The position numbers were made by a program, and so were the translations under genes. 64,000 bases of DNA, taken from NCBI RefSeq assembly GCF_019977735.1, contig NZ_AP025018.1, forward strand, positions 7,072,580 through 7,136,579. Direction: 5' to 3'. The notes under the pieces are model-generated. The model had not been told where the DNA came from. It made no database searches and was given only the letters and a program-made list of their open reading frames with translations. Position 1 is the first letter of the stretch. Each line of letters begins with the position of its first letter. Shown here piece by piece: positions 28,498-36,684 of the stretch. This stretch comes from Calothrix sp. PCC 7716 (lineage in GTDB: Bacteria; Cyanobacteriota; Cyanobacteriia; Cyanobacteriales; Nostocaceae).

Positions 28498-29380
28498 ATG
28501 CGGCACCGGGATAGTTTTATATTCTCTCCTAATTTTAAAAAGTTAGACTATAAAGGGCGCCCAAGTGAGTTGAACCAGTATAGTAACATTTTAATAGAGT
28601 ATCTGAAGGAACACCCCCCTTCTACTGTTGCAGAAGCTAGTGATGCAATAGAAAAAATAACAGGAATTAAACGTAGCCCTACGCAAGTAAGAGATTTTTT
28701 AAAAAGAGAGGGTTTACGATGCTTAAAAGTTGGTCACGTGCAAAGGATTGTCTGGAGATAAAAATAAGATTAATGAACAAGAAGAATATAGAATAGAAAA
28801 GCTGGAGCCTTTACTAAAAGAAGCTTGTAACGGTGAAAAGGCTGTTTTCTTCCTCGACGCAGCCCACTTCGTATATAAATCCTACTTAGGGTATTTATGG
28901 TGCTTCGTGAGAACATTTATCTGTTCACCTTGTGGTCGTAAAAGATTTAATGTTCTTGGTGCTGTTAATGCAGTTACAAAAGAAATAATTATTTTAACCA
29001 ACGAAACTTATATTAATTCGGAAACAGTTTGTCAAATGTTATTTAAATTGGCATCATTAGGTCTAAATATACCTTCTTCGGTTGTTCTTGATAATGCTCG
29101 ATATCAGAGATGTAGACTTGTTCAAGACTACGCTGAAGATAATGGTATACAGTTATGTTTTTTACCATCGTATTCTCCGCAGTTAAATATAATAGAACGT
29201 TTTTGGAGGTATGTAAAAAAAGAATGTTTGTACTCTAAGTACTATGAAAATTTTGCCAACTTTAAGGCTGCTATATCTAACTGTATTGACTTAGCTAATA
29301 CAGATAAAAAAGAAAAGCTGAATAGCTTGTTAAATCTCAAGTTTCAATCTTTTCGTAAAGTTCAAATCTTAACCGTTTAA
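28498..29380 (+). CDS. IS630-family transposase in two overlapping frames
   Basis: Frame A (28498-28761) encodes the helix-turn-helix part (SPTQVRDFLKREGLRCLKVGHV). Frame B (28730-29380) encodes the complete DDE domain: FFLDAAHFVYKSYLGYLWCF, VVLDNARYQRC and YSPQLNIIERFWRYVKKE. Joining them needs a +1 shift between GHV (frame A) and SGDKNK (frame B). Some IS630 members are made by programmed frameshifting, but no classic slippery run is present at the junction, so a decayed gene is equally possible. I could not find terminal inverted repeats. Confidence 0.8.
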
Positions 29381-29429
29381 AGTATAACTAAAAAACTCTC
29401 AAAAAAAACTAGGTTTACAGTGATAAAAA

Positions 29430-29732
29430 ATGGCTAGAAACAAAGCAGAATTCAACGAATGGTTAACGCAGATAATTGATGACCTAAATGCTTCCGACAG
29501 TGTATCAATAGATGAAAATCAATTAGAGGCAAAGCACTGGAAAGAAATTTGGGAGATTTATGATCAACGTACTGAGCAACTAAGGGGAGCATCCACCAGT
29601 GACCGCTTAATCATAGAACAAGAATTTGCTATTGTGGCACAAGGCGTTTTACTTGAGGCATCTGGCACAAGTTTGGAGGAATTCGAGATTGACCAAGAGA
29701 TTGAGCGATTAATGGATAAAGATGACGATTGA
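29430..29732 (+). CDS. Hypothetical protein, acidic
   Basis: 100 residues, strongly acidic, mostly helical by composition (NEWLTQIIDDLNASDSVSID; EIWEIYDQRTEQL). No signal peptide or known motif. It begins 50 bp after the IS630 transposase and is followed by another small unknown gene. I do not recognise it. Confidence 0.5.
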   Translation: MARNKAEFNEWLTQIIDDLNASDSVSIDENQLEAKHWKEIWEIYDQRTEQLRGASTSDRLIIEQEFAIVAQGVLLEASGTSLEEFEIDQEIERLMDKDDD

Positions 29733-29878
29733 TTTGTAGTTTTAAATCATTTTAAACCACTATTGGAAGATGCCCAAACTGTCTTACTCCAAGTGGTACA
29801 AAGTTTGATGAAGCATCTTACAACCGGGTTCCTTACCAGCAGTAAAATCCGGTTAGGTGCAGTAAGACGGCATAAGAC

Positions 29879-30124
29879 ATGGCAAACAAGTTACTCAATT
29901 TTAGATGCCCCGAAACCCTACTGGAAGCCATTGATAAAATAGGACAGGAGTATTACCCTGCTGACAACGATAGCGGCTGCGATAGGTCTAAAACCCTTAT
30001 CGATATCCTTCTCGCAGGAGTGGAAGCACTAACAAATGGTGAGGTTGTTTTACAGAAGCCGGGAACCGTAAAACACGACGTAAGACAAATAACCGAAGCT
30101 GATATCGAGGTCGAGCCGAGATAA
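29879..30124 (+). CDS. Small protein, possibly ribbon-helix-helix-like
   Basis: 81 residues. The start LLNFRCPETLLEAIDKIGQ followed by DRSKTLIDILLAGVEAL has the strand-helix-helix rhythm of ribbon-helix-helix DNA-binding proteins, but similarity is only by pattern. Could be an orphan antitoxin or plasmid-type regulator in this accessory stretch. Low certainty on function. Confidence 0.5.
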   Translation: MANKLLNFRCPETLLEAIDKIGQEYYPADNDSGCDRSKTLIDILLAGVEALTNGEVVLQKPGTVKHDVRQITEADIEVEPR

Positions 30125-30410
30125 GGGCTAGAACGGAAATAGAGGCTGAAAACCCTTGATTTTTTGTTACCTACAATAGCGTTAAGTACAACAAAGTAGC
30201 AAATTTCCAAACCTATATGGAATAATCGTTTTGAGCATGAATTTCCGAAATTGCCGCTATCTCGGTTCAACCTCAATTACCTTTACAATCTGGTATGTCT
30301 ATTAGTACAAGTATTAAATTACGTCAGCGAACTGTTATGAGTATTTTCACTGAACAATTTAGTAAAAATATTGACGAAATTAAAAATATGCGCTGATTTA
30401 TAAGTTTTTT

Positions 30411-30510
30411 GTCATGCTGAACGTAGTGTAATCCGTAGGATTTCCCGCAGGGTAGCATCTCTATAAATTATCAGAACTTTGAAAGATTCTTCGCTACGCT
30501 CAGAATGACA
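30411..30510. repeat. Dispersed imperfect palindrome (GTCATGCTGA...TCAGAATGAC)
   Basis: About 100 bp with arms GTCATGCTGAACGTAG and CTACGCTCAGAATGAC, a type of dispersed intergenic repeat known from many bacteria, including the motif GATTCTTCGCTACGCTC. No coding capacity. Confidence 0.65.
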
Positions 30511-30519
30511 GTTTATACC

Positions 30520-30561
30520 AACTCCTAACTCCTAACTCCTAACTCCTAACTCCTAACTCCT
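30520..30561. repeat. Heptanucleotide tandem repeat (AACTCCT x6)
   Basis: Six perfect 7-bp units directly before the 3' end of the leftward gene. This is the STRR type of short tandem repeat described in heterocystous cyanobacteria. Confidence 0.9.
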
Positions 30562-30565
30562 AACT

Positions 30566-31045
30566 TTATTTATCTGGCGATTTTAACGCTTTATCAAGAA
30601 CTTGACGGGCGCCTTCAGCTTTGCTGCGCGCTTCTTGATAGCGAAGATTTGCCTGGGCAAAAGTCTTTAAAACTTTGAACCCTTCCTTTAAGCGAGTAAT
30701 TTCTTCCTCACTTACAGATTCGTCTGTAAAAAGAACATCGACAGCTTTACGAATATCTAAAGCTTCCGAACGCGACTCTTGAACTTTTAACTTAAGCGTC
30801 GCGAGGTTGCTAAGAACCTGAACTGCTTGTGTAACAGCGTCTTCGTCACCAGCATTATCAATGCTCGTTTCCTTTACTTCGATTAATTGTTGAGGCCCAA
30901 ATCCTTCTTCTAAGTCGGTAGGCAATTTACCTGAGTCCATGAGTTCCATCAACTGGTCCATTGCTTTATCACGGGCTTTGGCAGAATCTTTACCAGAAAC
31001 TGTAAGAATAATATCTGGGCTTTGAGCAAGAGTATACTGAACCAT
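30566..31045 (-). CDS. Conserved hypothetical protein, coiled-coil
   Basis: 159 residues. An N-terminal beta strand and helix (MVQYTLAQSPDIILTVSGKD, then AMDQLMELMDSGKLPTDL) are followed by a long charged helical part from residue ~75 to the end with coiled-coil spacing. No membrane segment or catalytic motif. I recall similar proteins in cyanobacteria but cannot give a function. Monocistronic, ends at the heptamer repeat. Confidence 0.65.
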   Translation of the reverse strand: MVQYTLAQSPDIILTVSGKDSAKARDKAMDQLMELMDSGKLPTDLEEGFGPQQLIEVKETSIDNAGDEDAVTQAVQVLSNLATLKLKVQESRSEALDIRKAVDVLFTDESVSEEEITRLKEGFKVLKTFAQANLRYQEARSKAEGARQVLDKALKSPDK

Positions 31046-31139
31046 AAATCAGGCAAAACTAATTGCAGCTATTTTTAGCTGAGGTATTTCATTTTAACTC
31101 AAAACGGTGCAATAAAAGCGTAGTTCTAAATTCCCTGCC

Positions 31140-31259
31140 TGACATCTTGCATATCGAACAGAAACCGGGCTTCTTGCCAAAAATTTTGCTATAAAACGTT
31201 GATTTTTCCTATAGAAGCCCGGTTTCTTTGGGCTTGCTGAGAATGGTGCAAGATGTAAG
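31140..31259. mobile_element. MITE-like palindromic repeat, copy B (~120 bp)
   Basis: Same plan as the copy at 23690: outer arms GACATCTTGCA/TGCAAGATGT and inner arms AGAAACCGGGCTTCTT/AGAAGCCCGGTTTCTT around an AT-rich core containing AAACGTTGATTTTT. Lies between two genes transcribed away from each other. Confidence 0.75.
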
Positions 31260-31429
31260 CTGCCCAAAGTTTTCGATTATCATTCTCAAAAATTCATTTG
31301 AAACAGTTGAAATAATATGCTTACCTCACCGGGTAAGTTTTATTTTACTCTTAATGAATAAAAAATTTAAGTGAAAAACCCTTGTGTGACTTAGGTACAG
31401 AATGTGGGATAAATAAGTCAATAATTAAG

Positions 31430-31610
31430 ATTCCGGAAACTTACTGTAAAGATTCAGTAAATTTAGTGACTGCCACTATAATTACATGAAATCTGACGTA
31501 ATAACTACTCACTTCCTTGCAAATACTTAATTACAGAGAGCAGATTAACTAAAATTAATATTGTAATACCGGAAACTACTGTAAATCTTTAGTAAATTTA
31601 CTAACAGAGA
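31430..31610. promoter_or_regulatory. Two direct copies of a TACTG/CAGTA-type dyad upstream of the second polysaccharide operon
   Basis: CCGGAAACT followed by TACTGTAAA ... AGTAAATTTA occurs twice, near 31434 and 31569, about 135 bp apart. Each copy contains a dyad (TTACTG-8 bp-CAGTAA in the first, TACTG-8 bp-TAGTA in the second). Position ahead of the rightward polysaccharide operon suggests regulator-binding sites. The rest of the ~650-bp leader shows a CTAGG-CTACGA-CCTAG hairpin near 31767 and a later T-run. Confidence 0.45.
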
Positions 31611-31910
31611 TTATACTTAAATGTAATATTAATAATAATTAAATCTTTGCTTGCTTGTAAAAATTTACAAACGAGCGCTTAGATTAACAAGGCAGTATTT
31701 ATTTTCTCAAGAGTATATATAATGACTAAGTAAGTATTCATACTCATTGCCCTTGGTGACAGCTAGGCTACGACCTAGAGCGAATTATTACTACAGCTTT
31801 TTTTTCAAAAAACAAGAAATTTTTATTTATCGTTTTTTTGGGTTGCTAAATACTAGATTTAATCTACCACTTTTCTACTCAATCACATCAAAAAACAGTT
31901 CAGGAATAAA

Positions 31911-33347
31911 ATGAAAATTGGTTCTGTTCTAGTTGTTGGCGCCGGTCCTGCTGGGTTAACTGCTGCTTATGAATTGGTCAAAAAAGGTGTTCAGCCAATT
32001 GTTTTGGAACAATCAGACAAGGTAGGTGGAATTTCTCGCACAGAAACTTACAAAGGTTATCACTTTGATATCGGCGGACATCGATTTTATACTAAAGTTG
32101 CGGAAGTGCAACAGTTATGGGATGAGGTATTGGGAGATGAATTCATCAAGACACCGCGTTTGTCGCGTATTTACTATCAAGGAAAGTTTTTTCAGTATCC
32201 TCTAAGTGCTTTTGATACTTTATATAAGCTTGGTATCTATGAAAGCTTATTGATTTTGTTGTCTTATTTTAAAGTAAAACAACAACCGCTACCCGTTGAA
32301 GACAACCTAGAGCAGTGGGTAACAAATCGTTTTGGAGTCAGACTTTACCAGACTTTCTTTAAAACCTACACCGAAAAGGTTTGGGGAATCCCTTGCAACC
32401 AAATTCAAGCAGAATGGGCGGCACAGAGAATTAAGGGTTTATCACTAAAAAAGGCAATTACTAATGCTTTATTTGGTAGTAATGATACTAAAACCTTAAT
32501 TAAGGAATTTAATTATCCCTTATTAGGACCGGGGATGATGTGGCAGCGATTTGCAGAAAAGGTAGAGACAGGTGGGGGCGAGGTACATTTAAATACCCGT
32601 GTACTCGGTTTAGAACATAATAATCGTCGCATCACAAAAGTTATTGCACAACAAGGTGACAATATACTTCAGTTTGAGGCAGAACATTTTATCTCCAGTA
32701 TGCCTCTCACAACCCTAATTAACAGACTCGACCCGGCGCCACCAAGTAAAGTGTTGGATGCTGCAAACCAATTGAAATATCGAGATTTCTTGATTGTGTC
32801 TTTGATTATTGACGCGCGCGACCTATTCCCTGATAACTGGATTTATATCCACAGTCCTGGGGTCAAAGTGGGACGAATACAAAACTTCAAAAACTGGAGT
32901 CCTGCAATGGTACCTGACGCGCGTAAGACTTGTTTGGGAATGGAATATTTTTGCAATGCCGGTGACTCTCTATGGGAAATGTCTAATGCTGAATTAATTG
33001 AATTAGCCAAACAAGAGTTGGGTATTCTCGGATTAGCCAAAGGTAAGGTAGTAGAGGATGGAGTCGTGATTCGGCAACCCAAAGCTTATCCAGTGTACGA
33101 CCATGAATATCGTCAACATCTGGGAGTGATTCAAACTTACTTGCAAAAATTTGAAAATCTCCAAACCACTGGTCGTAATGGAATGCATCGTTATAATAAC
33201 CAAGACCACTCAATGCTGACAGGGTTGTTAGCAGCAAAAAATATTTTGGGTGAGAAGCATGATTTGTGGGAAGTGAATACCGAAAGGTCTTACCACGAAG
33301 AATTTACAACCAAGCCAAAATCAGAAGACTTAATTGTACTGAAATAA
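31911..33347 (+). CDS. NAD(P)/FAD-dependent oxidoreductase, UDP-galactopyranose-mutase-like
   Basis: 478 residues. Rossmann FAD motif VLVVGAGPAGLTAAYEL at ~6-22, then LEQSDKVGGISRTETYKGYHFDIGGHRFY, the GG-type flavin-binding extension shared by UDP-galactopyranose mutases, amine oxidases and protoporphyrinogen-oxidase-like proteins. Conserved KTYTEKVWGIPC lies in the middle. In polysaccharide loci this subgroup probably acts on a nucleotide sugar. It leads the rightward operon that ends with the ABC exporter. Exact substrate uncertain; true mutases are shorter (~370-390 aa). Confidence 0.85.
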   Translation: MKIGSVLVVGAGPAGLTAAYELVKKGVQPIVLEQSDKVGGISRTETYKGYHFDIGGHRFYTKVAEVQQLWDEVLGDEFIKTPRLSRIYYQGKFFQYPLSAFDTLYKLGIYESLLILLSYFKVKQQPLPVEDNLEQWVTNRFGVRLYQTFFKTYTEKVWGIPCNQIQAEWAAQRIKGLSLKKAITNALFGSNDTKTLIKEFNYPLLGPGMMWQRFAEKVETGGGEVHLNTRVLGLEHNNRRITKVIAQQGDNILQFEAEHFISSMPLTTLINRLDPAPPSKVLDAANQLKYRDFLIVSLIIDARDLFPDNWIYIHSPGVKVGRIQNFKNWSPAMVPDARKTCLGMEYFCNAGDSLWEMSNAELIELAKQELGILGLAKGKVVEDGVVIRQPKAYPVYDHEYRQHLGVIQTYLQKFENLQTTGRNGMHRYNNQDHSMLTGLLAAKNILGEKHDLWEVNTERSYHEEFTTKPKSEDLIVLK

Positions 33348-33416
33348 GATTCTTTTTATGTAAGGTGGGCATTGCCCACCCTACAACTTTCCAAAAATTT
33401 TTACATATTTTATCCG

Positions 33417-34679
33417 ATGGAAGTATCACAAATTAAAACTACTAAATATAAAGTATTCTTTCTTTCAACAATTATTATTATCTATTTAATAGTATGTATT
33501 TCTCTTAATTGGCTTCAATTTACACCAAGGTGGGACGAACCACGTTTTTGGCAAACAACTTTGCTTTTTAGTAAAACTTTGATTCCCGACTTAAATTTAT
33601 TGAGAAATTACGGAGAACTCAATACACCATTACCATTTATTATTTTTGGAAATTTGGAACGCTTTTTTGGAGGTGGAATATTTGCCGGAAGACTTTTGAA
33701 TATGATTCTTTCGTTTTTTATTGTCTGTACTATCGGACTTTCTAAACCTAGAAATTATAAATCTTCACTGCTTGCAGTATGTGGTCTATTATTATATCCT
33801 TACTATTTTCAACTGAGTAGTTTTTTTTACACCGATATTATCGCTGCTTTCTTTGTACTATTAGGATTTGTCTTTTACATTCGCTCTTTTAATATTATCA
33901 GTAACATTGCTTTTATATTGGCAATTGCATCGCGTCAATATATGTTAGTATTTCCTGTCTCTATACTTGCTTTTGAATTATTTAATATTTTTAAAAACCA
34001 ACTAAATAAACCAAATAAAAATCACGATAATTCTCTTGATGAAAAGCAATTATCAAACCAAAGTACAAACATAATTAAGATATTATCAACTCGATTGCTC
34101 ATGCCATTAATTGCTTCATTATCAATTTTAGCCTGGTTTATTCTCTTTAATGGTATTGCTCCTCAAAATGGACTTGCTCTAACAGTTACACCAAAAGTAC
34201 AACAAAGTGTATTTTCTGTTGCACCAGATAGTAGTTTGTACTTTCTTGCTTGTGTTGGTTTATATTTTGTGATTCCTGAATTATGCTTATTTAGTACTCG
34301 CATTTTATTTCGCCCTCAGATTGCAATTCGTAAGCAACTAACACTAAAGAATTTTTCATTAGCTTTTGTCTTACTCATGCTTTTCGCTATATTTCCACCT
34401 CTACAAACTCACGGACTATTAACCAATTTAGCCAAATTACTACCAAATGATTTTTTTATCCTGACTTTATATTATGTCTTAGCGCTTATAGCAATTCTAC
34501 GATTTTCTCATCGGTTCGATATTGCCTTCTGGATTTTATTAGTTAACTGTGTTTTGATGATGAAAGCATTTCCTTGGGATAAATATCTCCTACCCTTACT
34601 TATTGTTTTCTGGTATTTAAAGTCTATTAACTCCTTACATCAAGAAACGCCTCAAAATGTCAAAACATATGTCAATTAA
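33417..34679 (+). CDS. Multi-pass membrane protein, probable GT-C-type glycosyltransferase
   Basis: 420 residues from the ATG of MEVSQIKTTKY; an in-frame TTG 15 codons upstream overlaps a small repeat and is less likely. About nine to eleven hydrophobic helices. After the first helix comes FTPRWDEPRFW, an acidic loop in the place where GT-C enzymes hold their catalytic Asp/Glu, and SRQYMLVFPVS resembles the ALG10/DIE2-type RQ motif. Likely uses a polyprenyl-phosphate sugar on the outer face of the membrane. Very AT-rich; no GGCGCC between 32.8 and 35.6 kb. Confidence 0.6.
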   Translation: MEVSQIKTTKYKVFFLSTIIIIYLIVCISLNWLQFTPRWDEPRFWQTTLLFSKTLIPDLNLLRNYGELNTPLPFIIFGNLERFFGGGIFAGRLLNMILSFFIVCTIGLSKPRNYKSSLLAVCGLLLYPYYFQLSSFFYTDIIAAFFVLLGFVFYIRSFNIISNIAFILAIASRQYMLVFPVSILAFELFNIFKNQLNKPNKNHDNSLDEKQLSNQSTNIIKILSTRLLMPLIASLSILAWFILFNGIAPQNGLALTVTPKVQQSVFSVAPDSSLYFLACVGLYFVIPELCLFSTRILFRPQIAIRKQLTLKNFSLAFVLLMLFAIFPPLQTHGLLTNLAKLLPNDFFILTLYYVLALIAILRFSHRFDIAFWILLVNCVLMMKAFPWDKYLLPLLIVFWYLKSINSLHQETPQNVKTYVN

Positions 34680-34724
34680 TGACAAGGCAAAATATAAATA
34701 CAAGCAATCATTAAATCAACTACA

Positions 34725-35753
34725 TTGACTCATTTGAATCCTTTAATCTCAGTTATCATTCCGGCATATAATGCAGAAAAATTTATATCAAGAACACTAG
34801 AATCTGTATTATCTCAAACTTATGAAAATATCGAAGTTTTAGTAATAGATGACGGTTCAGACGATAAAACAGTAGAAATTGTTCAATCACTTGCTCAAAA
34901 AGATAGCCGAATCATTTTATTCCAGCAACAAAATTCGGGAGTTGCAGTAGCTCGAAATTTAGGAATAAATAAATCTCAAGGAGAATTTATTGCACCAATA
35001 GATGCAGATGATATTTGGTATCCGCAAAACTTAGAAAAACAGGTGCGATGTATGAAGCAGTCAGACTCATCTGTAGGTTTAGTTTATTCATGGTCAGTTG
35101 ATATTAATGAACAAGAAAAACTAACTGGAAATTTCCGAGCTTCAAGTATCGAGGGAGATGTTTTCACAACTTTGATATGTCACAACTTTTTAGGAAATGC
35201 TAGTTCAACCTTGATTCGACGTAATTGTTTAGAAAAAATAGGCGGCTATAACTCTAAGTTTAAGGCACAAAATGCTCAAGGTTGTGAAGATTGGGACTTC
35301 TATTTACGAATTGCTGAACATTTTCAATTTAAAGTCGTTCCAGAGTTTTTAGTTGGCTATCGTAAGATTGCTAATAGTATGTCTGGTGACTATAACAAAA
35401 TGGCGAAATCTCATAATTTGATGTTAAAAGAAATTCAAAAAAAACATCCAGAGATTTCCACGGTATTTTATCGATTATCGAAAAGTAGTTTTTATATGTA
35501 TTTGGCGCAACAGAGCAGCGTGTATAAAAATCATCATAAAACTTTATACTGGCTATCCCAAGCATTAAAGGCAGATTTTATCACACCTATTTTTCGGATT
35601 GGTTTATATACCCTAACAATTAAAAGTTTACTTGGACTAATTACTCAACCTCAAGATATTACTATTTATAATTTTGACAAACGGCGCCTAGTCCGTATCT
35701 ATTTCAAAATTTTGCTAGGAAGAGCTTTTCATCTTTTATTACATAGTAAATAA
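34725..35753 (+). CDS. GT2-family glycosyltransferase
   Basis: 342 residues, TTG start, no nearby ATG. GT-A motifs: PLISVIIPAYNAEKFISRTLESVL, VLVIDDGSDDKT, GVAVARNLGIN and the metal-binding APIDADDIW, then CEDWDFYLRIAE. Predicted to extend the glycan exported by the ABC system encoded downstream. 45 bp after the membrane-protein gene. Confidence 0.88.
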   Translation: MTHLNPLISVIIPAYNAEKFISRTLESVLSQTYENIEVLVIDDGSDDKTVEIVQSLAQKDSRIILFQQQNSGVAVARNLGINKSQGEFIAPIDADDIWYPQNLEKQVRCMKQSDSSVGLVYSWSVDINEQEKLTGNFRASSIEGDVFTTLICHNFLGNASSTLIRRNCLEKIGGYNSKFKAQNAQGCEDWDFYLRIAEHFQFKVVPEFLVGYRKIANSMSGDYNKMAKSHNLMLKEIQKKHPEISTVFYRLSKSSFYMYLAQQSSVYKNHHKTLYWLSQALKADFITPIFRIGLYTLTIKSLLGLITQPQDITIYNFDKRRLVRIYFKILLGRAFHLLLHSK

Positions 35754-35795
35754 TTCGTATCTTGTTACTCTACCAATAATTAATAGATTAAATGT

Positions 35796-36683
35796 ATGTT
35801 GTGTCCAATTAAAGTCATAGATATTGAATTAAGCCTTCCTTTACAAGACATTGAAGGTTTAGATGGCTATATGCAAGTACAAGCGTTAGTGCGGTTGCAT
35901 GGTTTGCCAATTGGTTATGTGAAGGTGCCGATTACAAATAATAAGTGTCTAGCTACAGATTTGAGTAAGCTGATTCTGGAACAACATAGTGAATCAATTA
36001 TCAAACGTCTTTTAGAAAAAGGGTTAGCAGCACAATCAACAGCAACAAGCTTAAAAATTGAAGACTTATTTGATATACCACAGCCAGAATATCAAGTAAA
36101 CTTTCCATTAGTAACTGTCGCGGTATGCACAAGAGACCGTACTTCCGATTTAGCTTTATGTTTAGAAGGTATAAGGCAACTCGATTATCCTAATTTAGAT
36201 ATTTTGATTGTCGATAATGCTCCTAGTGATGATGCTACAAAACAACTAGTCGAGGAATATCCTGATATTCGTTACATTTGTGAACCTCGCCCTGGTTTAG
36301 ATTGGGCAAGAAACCGAGCAATTATTGAAGCTAAAGGTGAAATTATCGCTTACACCGATGATGATGTTGTAGTTGATGCTGGCTGGGTAAAAGCTTTAGC
36401 CAAAGTATTTACCGAAAATTCTGAAGTCATGGCGGTAACTGGCTTAGTAGTACCATTTGAATTAGAAACCGAAGCCCAAATACTCTTTGAGATATACGGA
36501 GGTTTTGGCAGAGGCTTTGAGCGCAAATGGTATGCAGTAAGTAAAGATGAAAAAATGCCAGATTACTTATTAGGATACTGCTGGCGATTCAGGGGTAACA
36601 CCCCACATTTGAACGAGGAATCAAGCATTTCAGCAATAAGTGGCGCCTCAAACAATGGCTCAGAAACCCTATTAAATCGTTAG
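35796..36683 (+). CDS. Two-domain GT2 glycosyltransferase, 5' fragment (frame broken)
   Basis: 295 residues. An N-terminal ~100-residue module (IDIELSLPLQDIEGLDGYMQ) is followed by a GT2 domain: VAVCTRDRTSDLALCLEGI, ILIVDNAPSDD, YTDDDVVVDAGWV, VTGLVVPFELET. The frame then runs through about 45 atypical residues (GNTPHLNEESSISAIS) and stops before the domain is finished; its remainder continues in the next reading frame 1 bp later. Either an insertion/frameshift inactivated a ~930-residue gene, or two proteins are made by coupling (TAG-G-GTG). Confidence 0.75.
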   Translation: MLCPIKVIDIELSLPLQDIEGLDGYMQVQALVRLHGLPIGYVKVPITNNKCLATDLSKLILEQHSESIIKRLLEKGLAAQSTATSLKIEDLFDIPQPEYQVNFPLVTVAVCTRDRTSDLALCLEGIRQLDYPNLDILIVDNAPSDDATKQLVEEYPDIRYICEPRPGLDWARNRAIIEAKGEIIAYTDDDVVVDAGWVKALAKVFTENSEVMAVTGLVVPFELETEAQILFEIYGGFGRGFERKWYAVSKDEKMPDYLLGYCWRFRGNTPHLNEESSISAISGASNNGSETLLNR

Positions 36684-36684
36684 G

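Noticed and set aside
31740-31830. Possible riboswitch or terminator in the leader of the second polysaccharide operon
   Set aside because: A small CTAGG/CCTAG hairpin and a T-run exist but are separated, and no known riboswitch consensus was recognised.
33372-33416. TTG start for the GT-C-like membrane protein
   Set aside because: It lies within a short palindromic repeat (GGTGGGCATTGCCCACC) and adds residues unlike a membrane-protein N-terminus; the ATG at 33417 is preferred.
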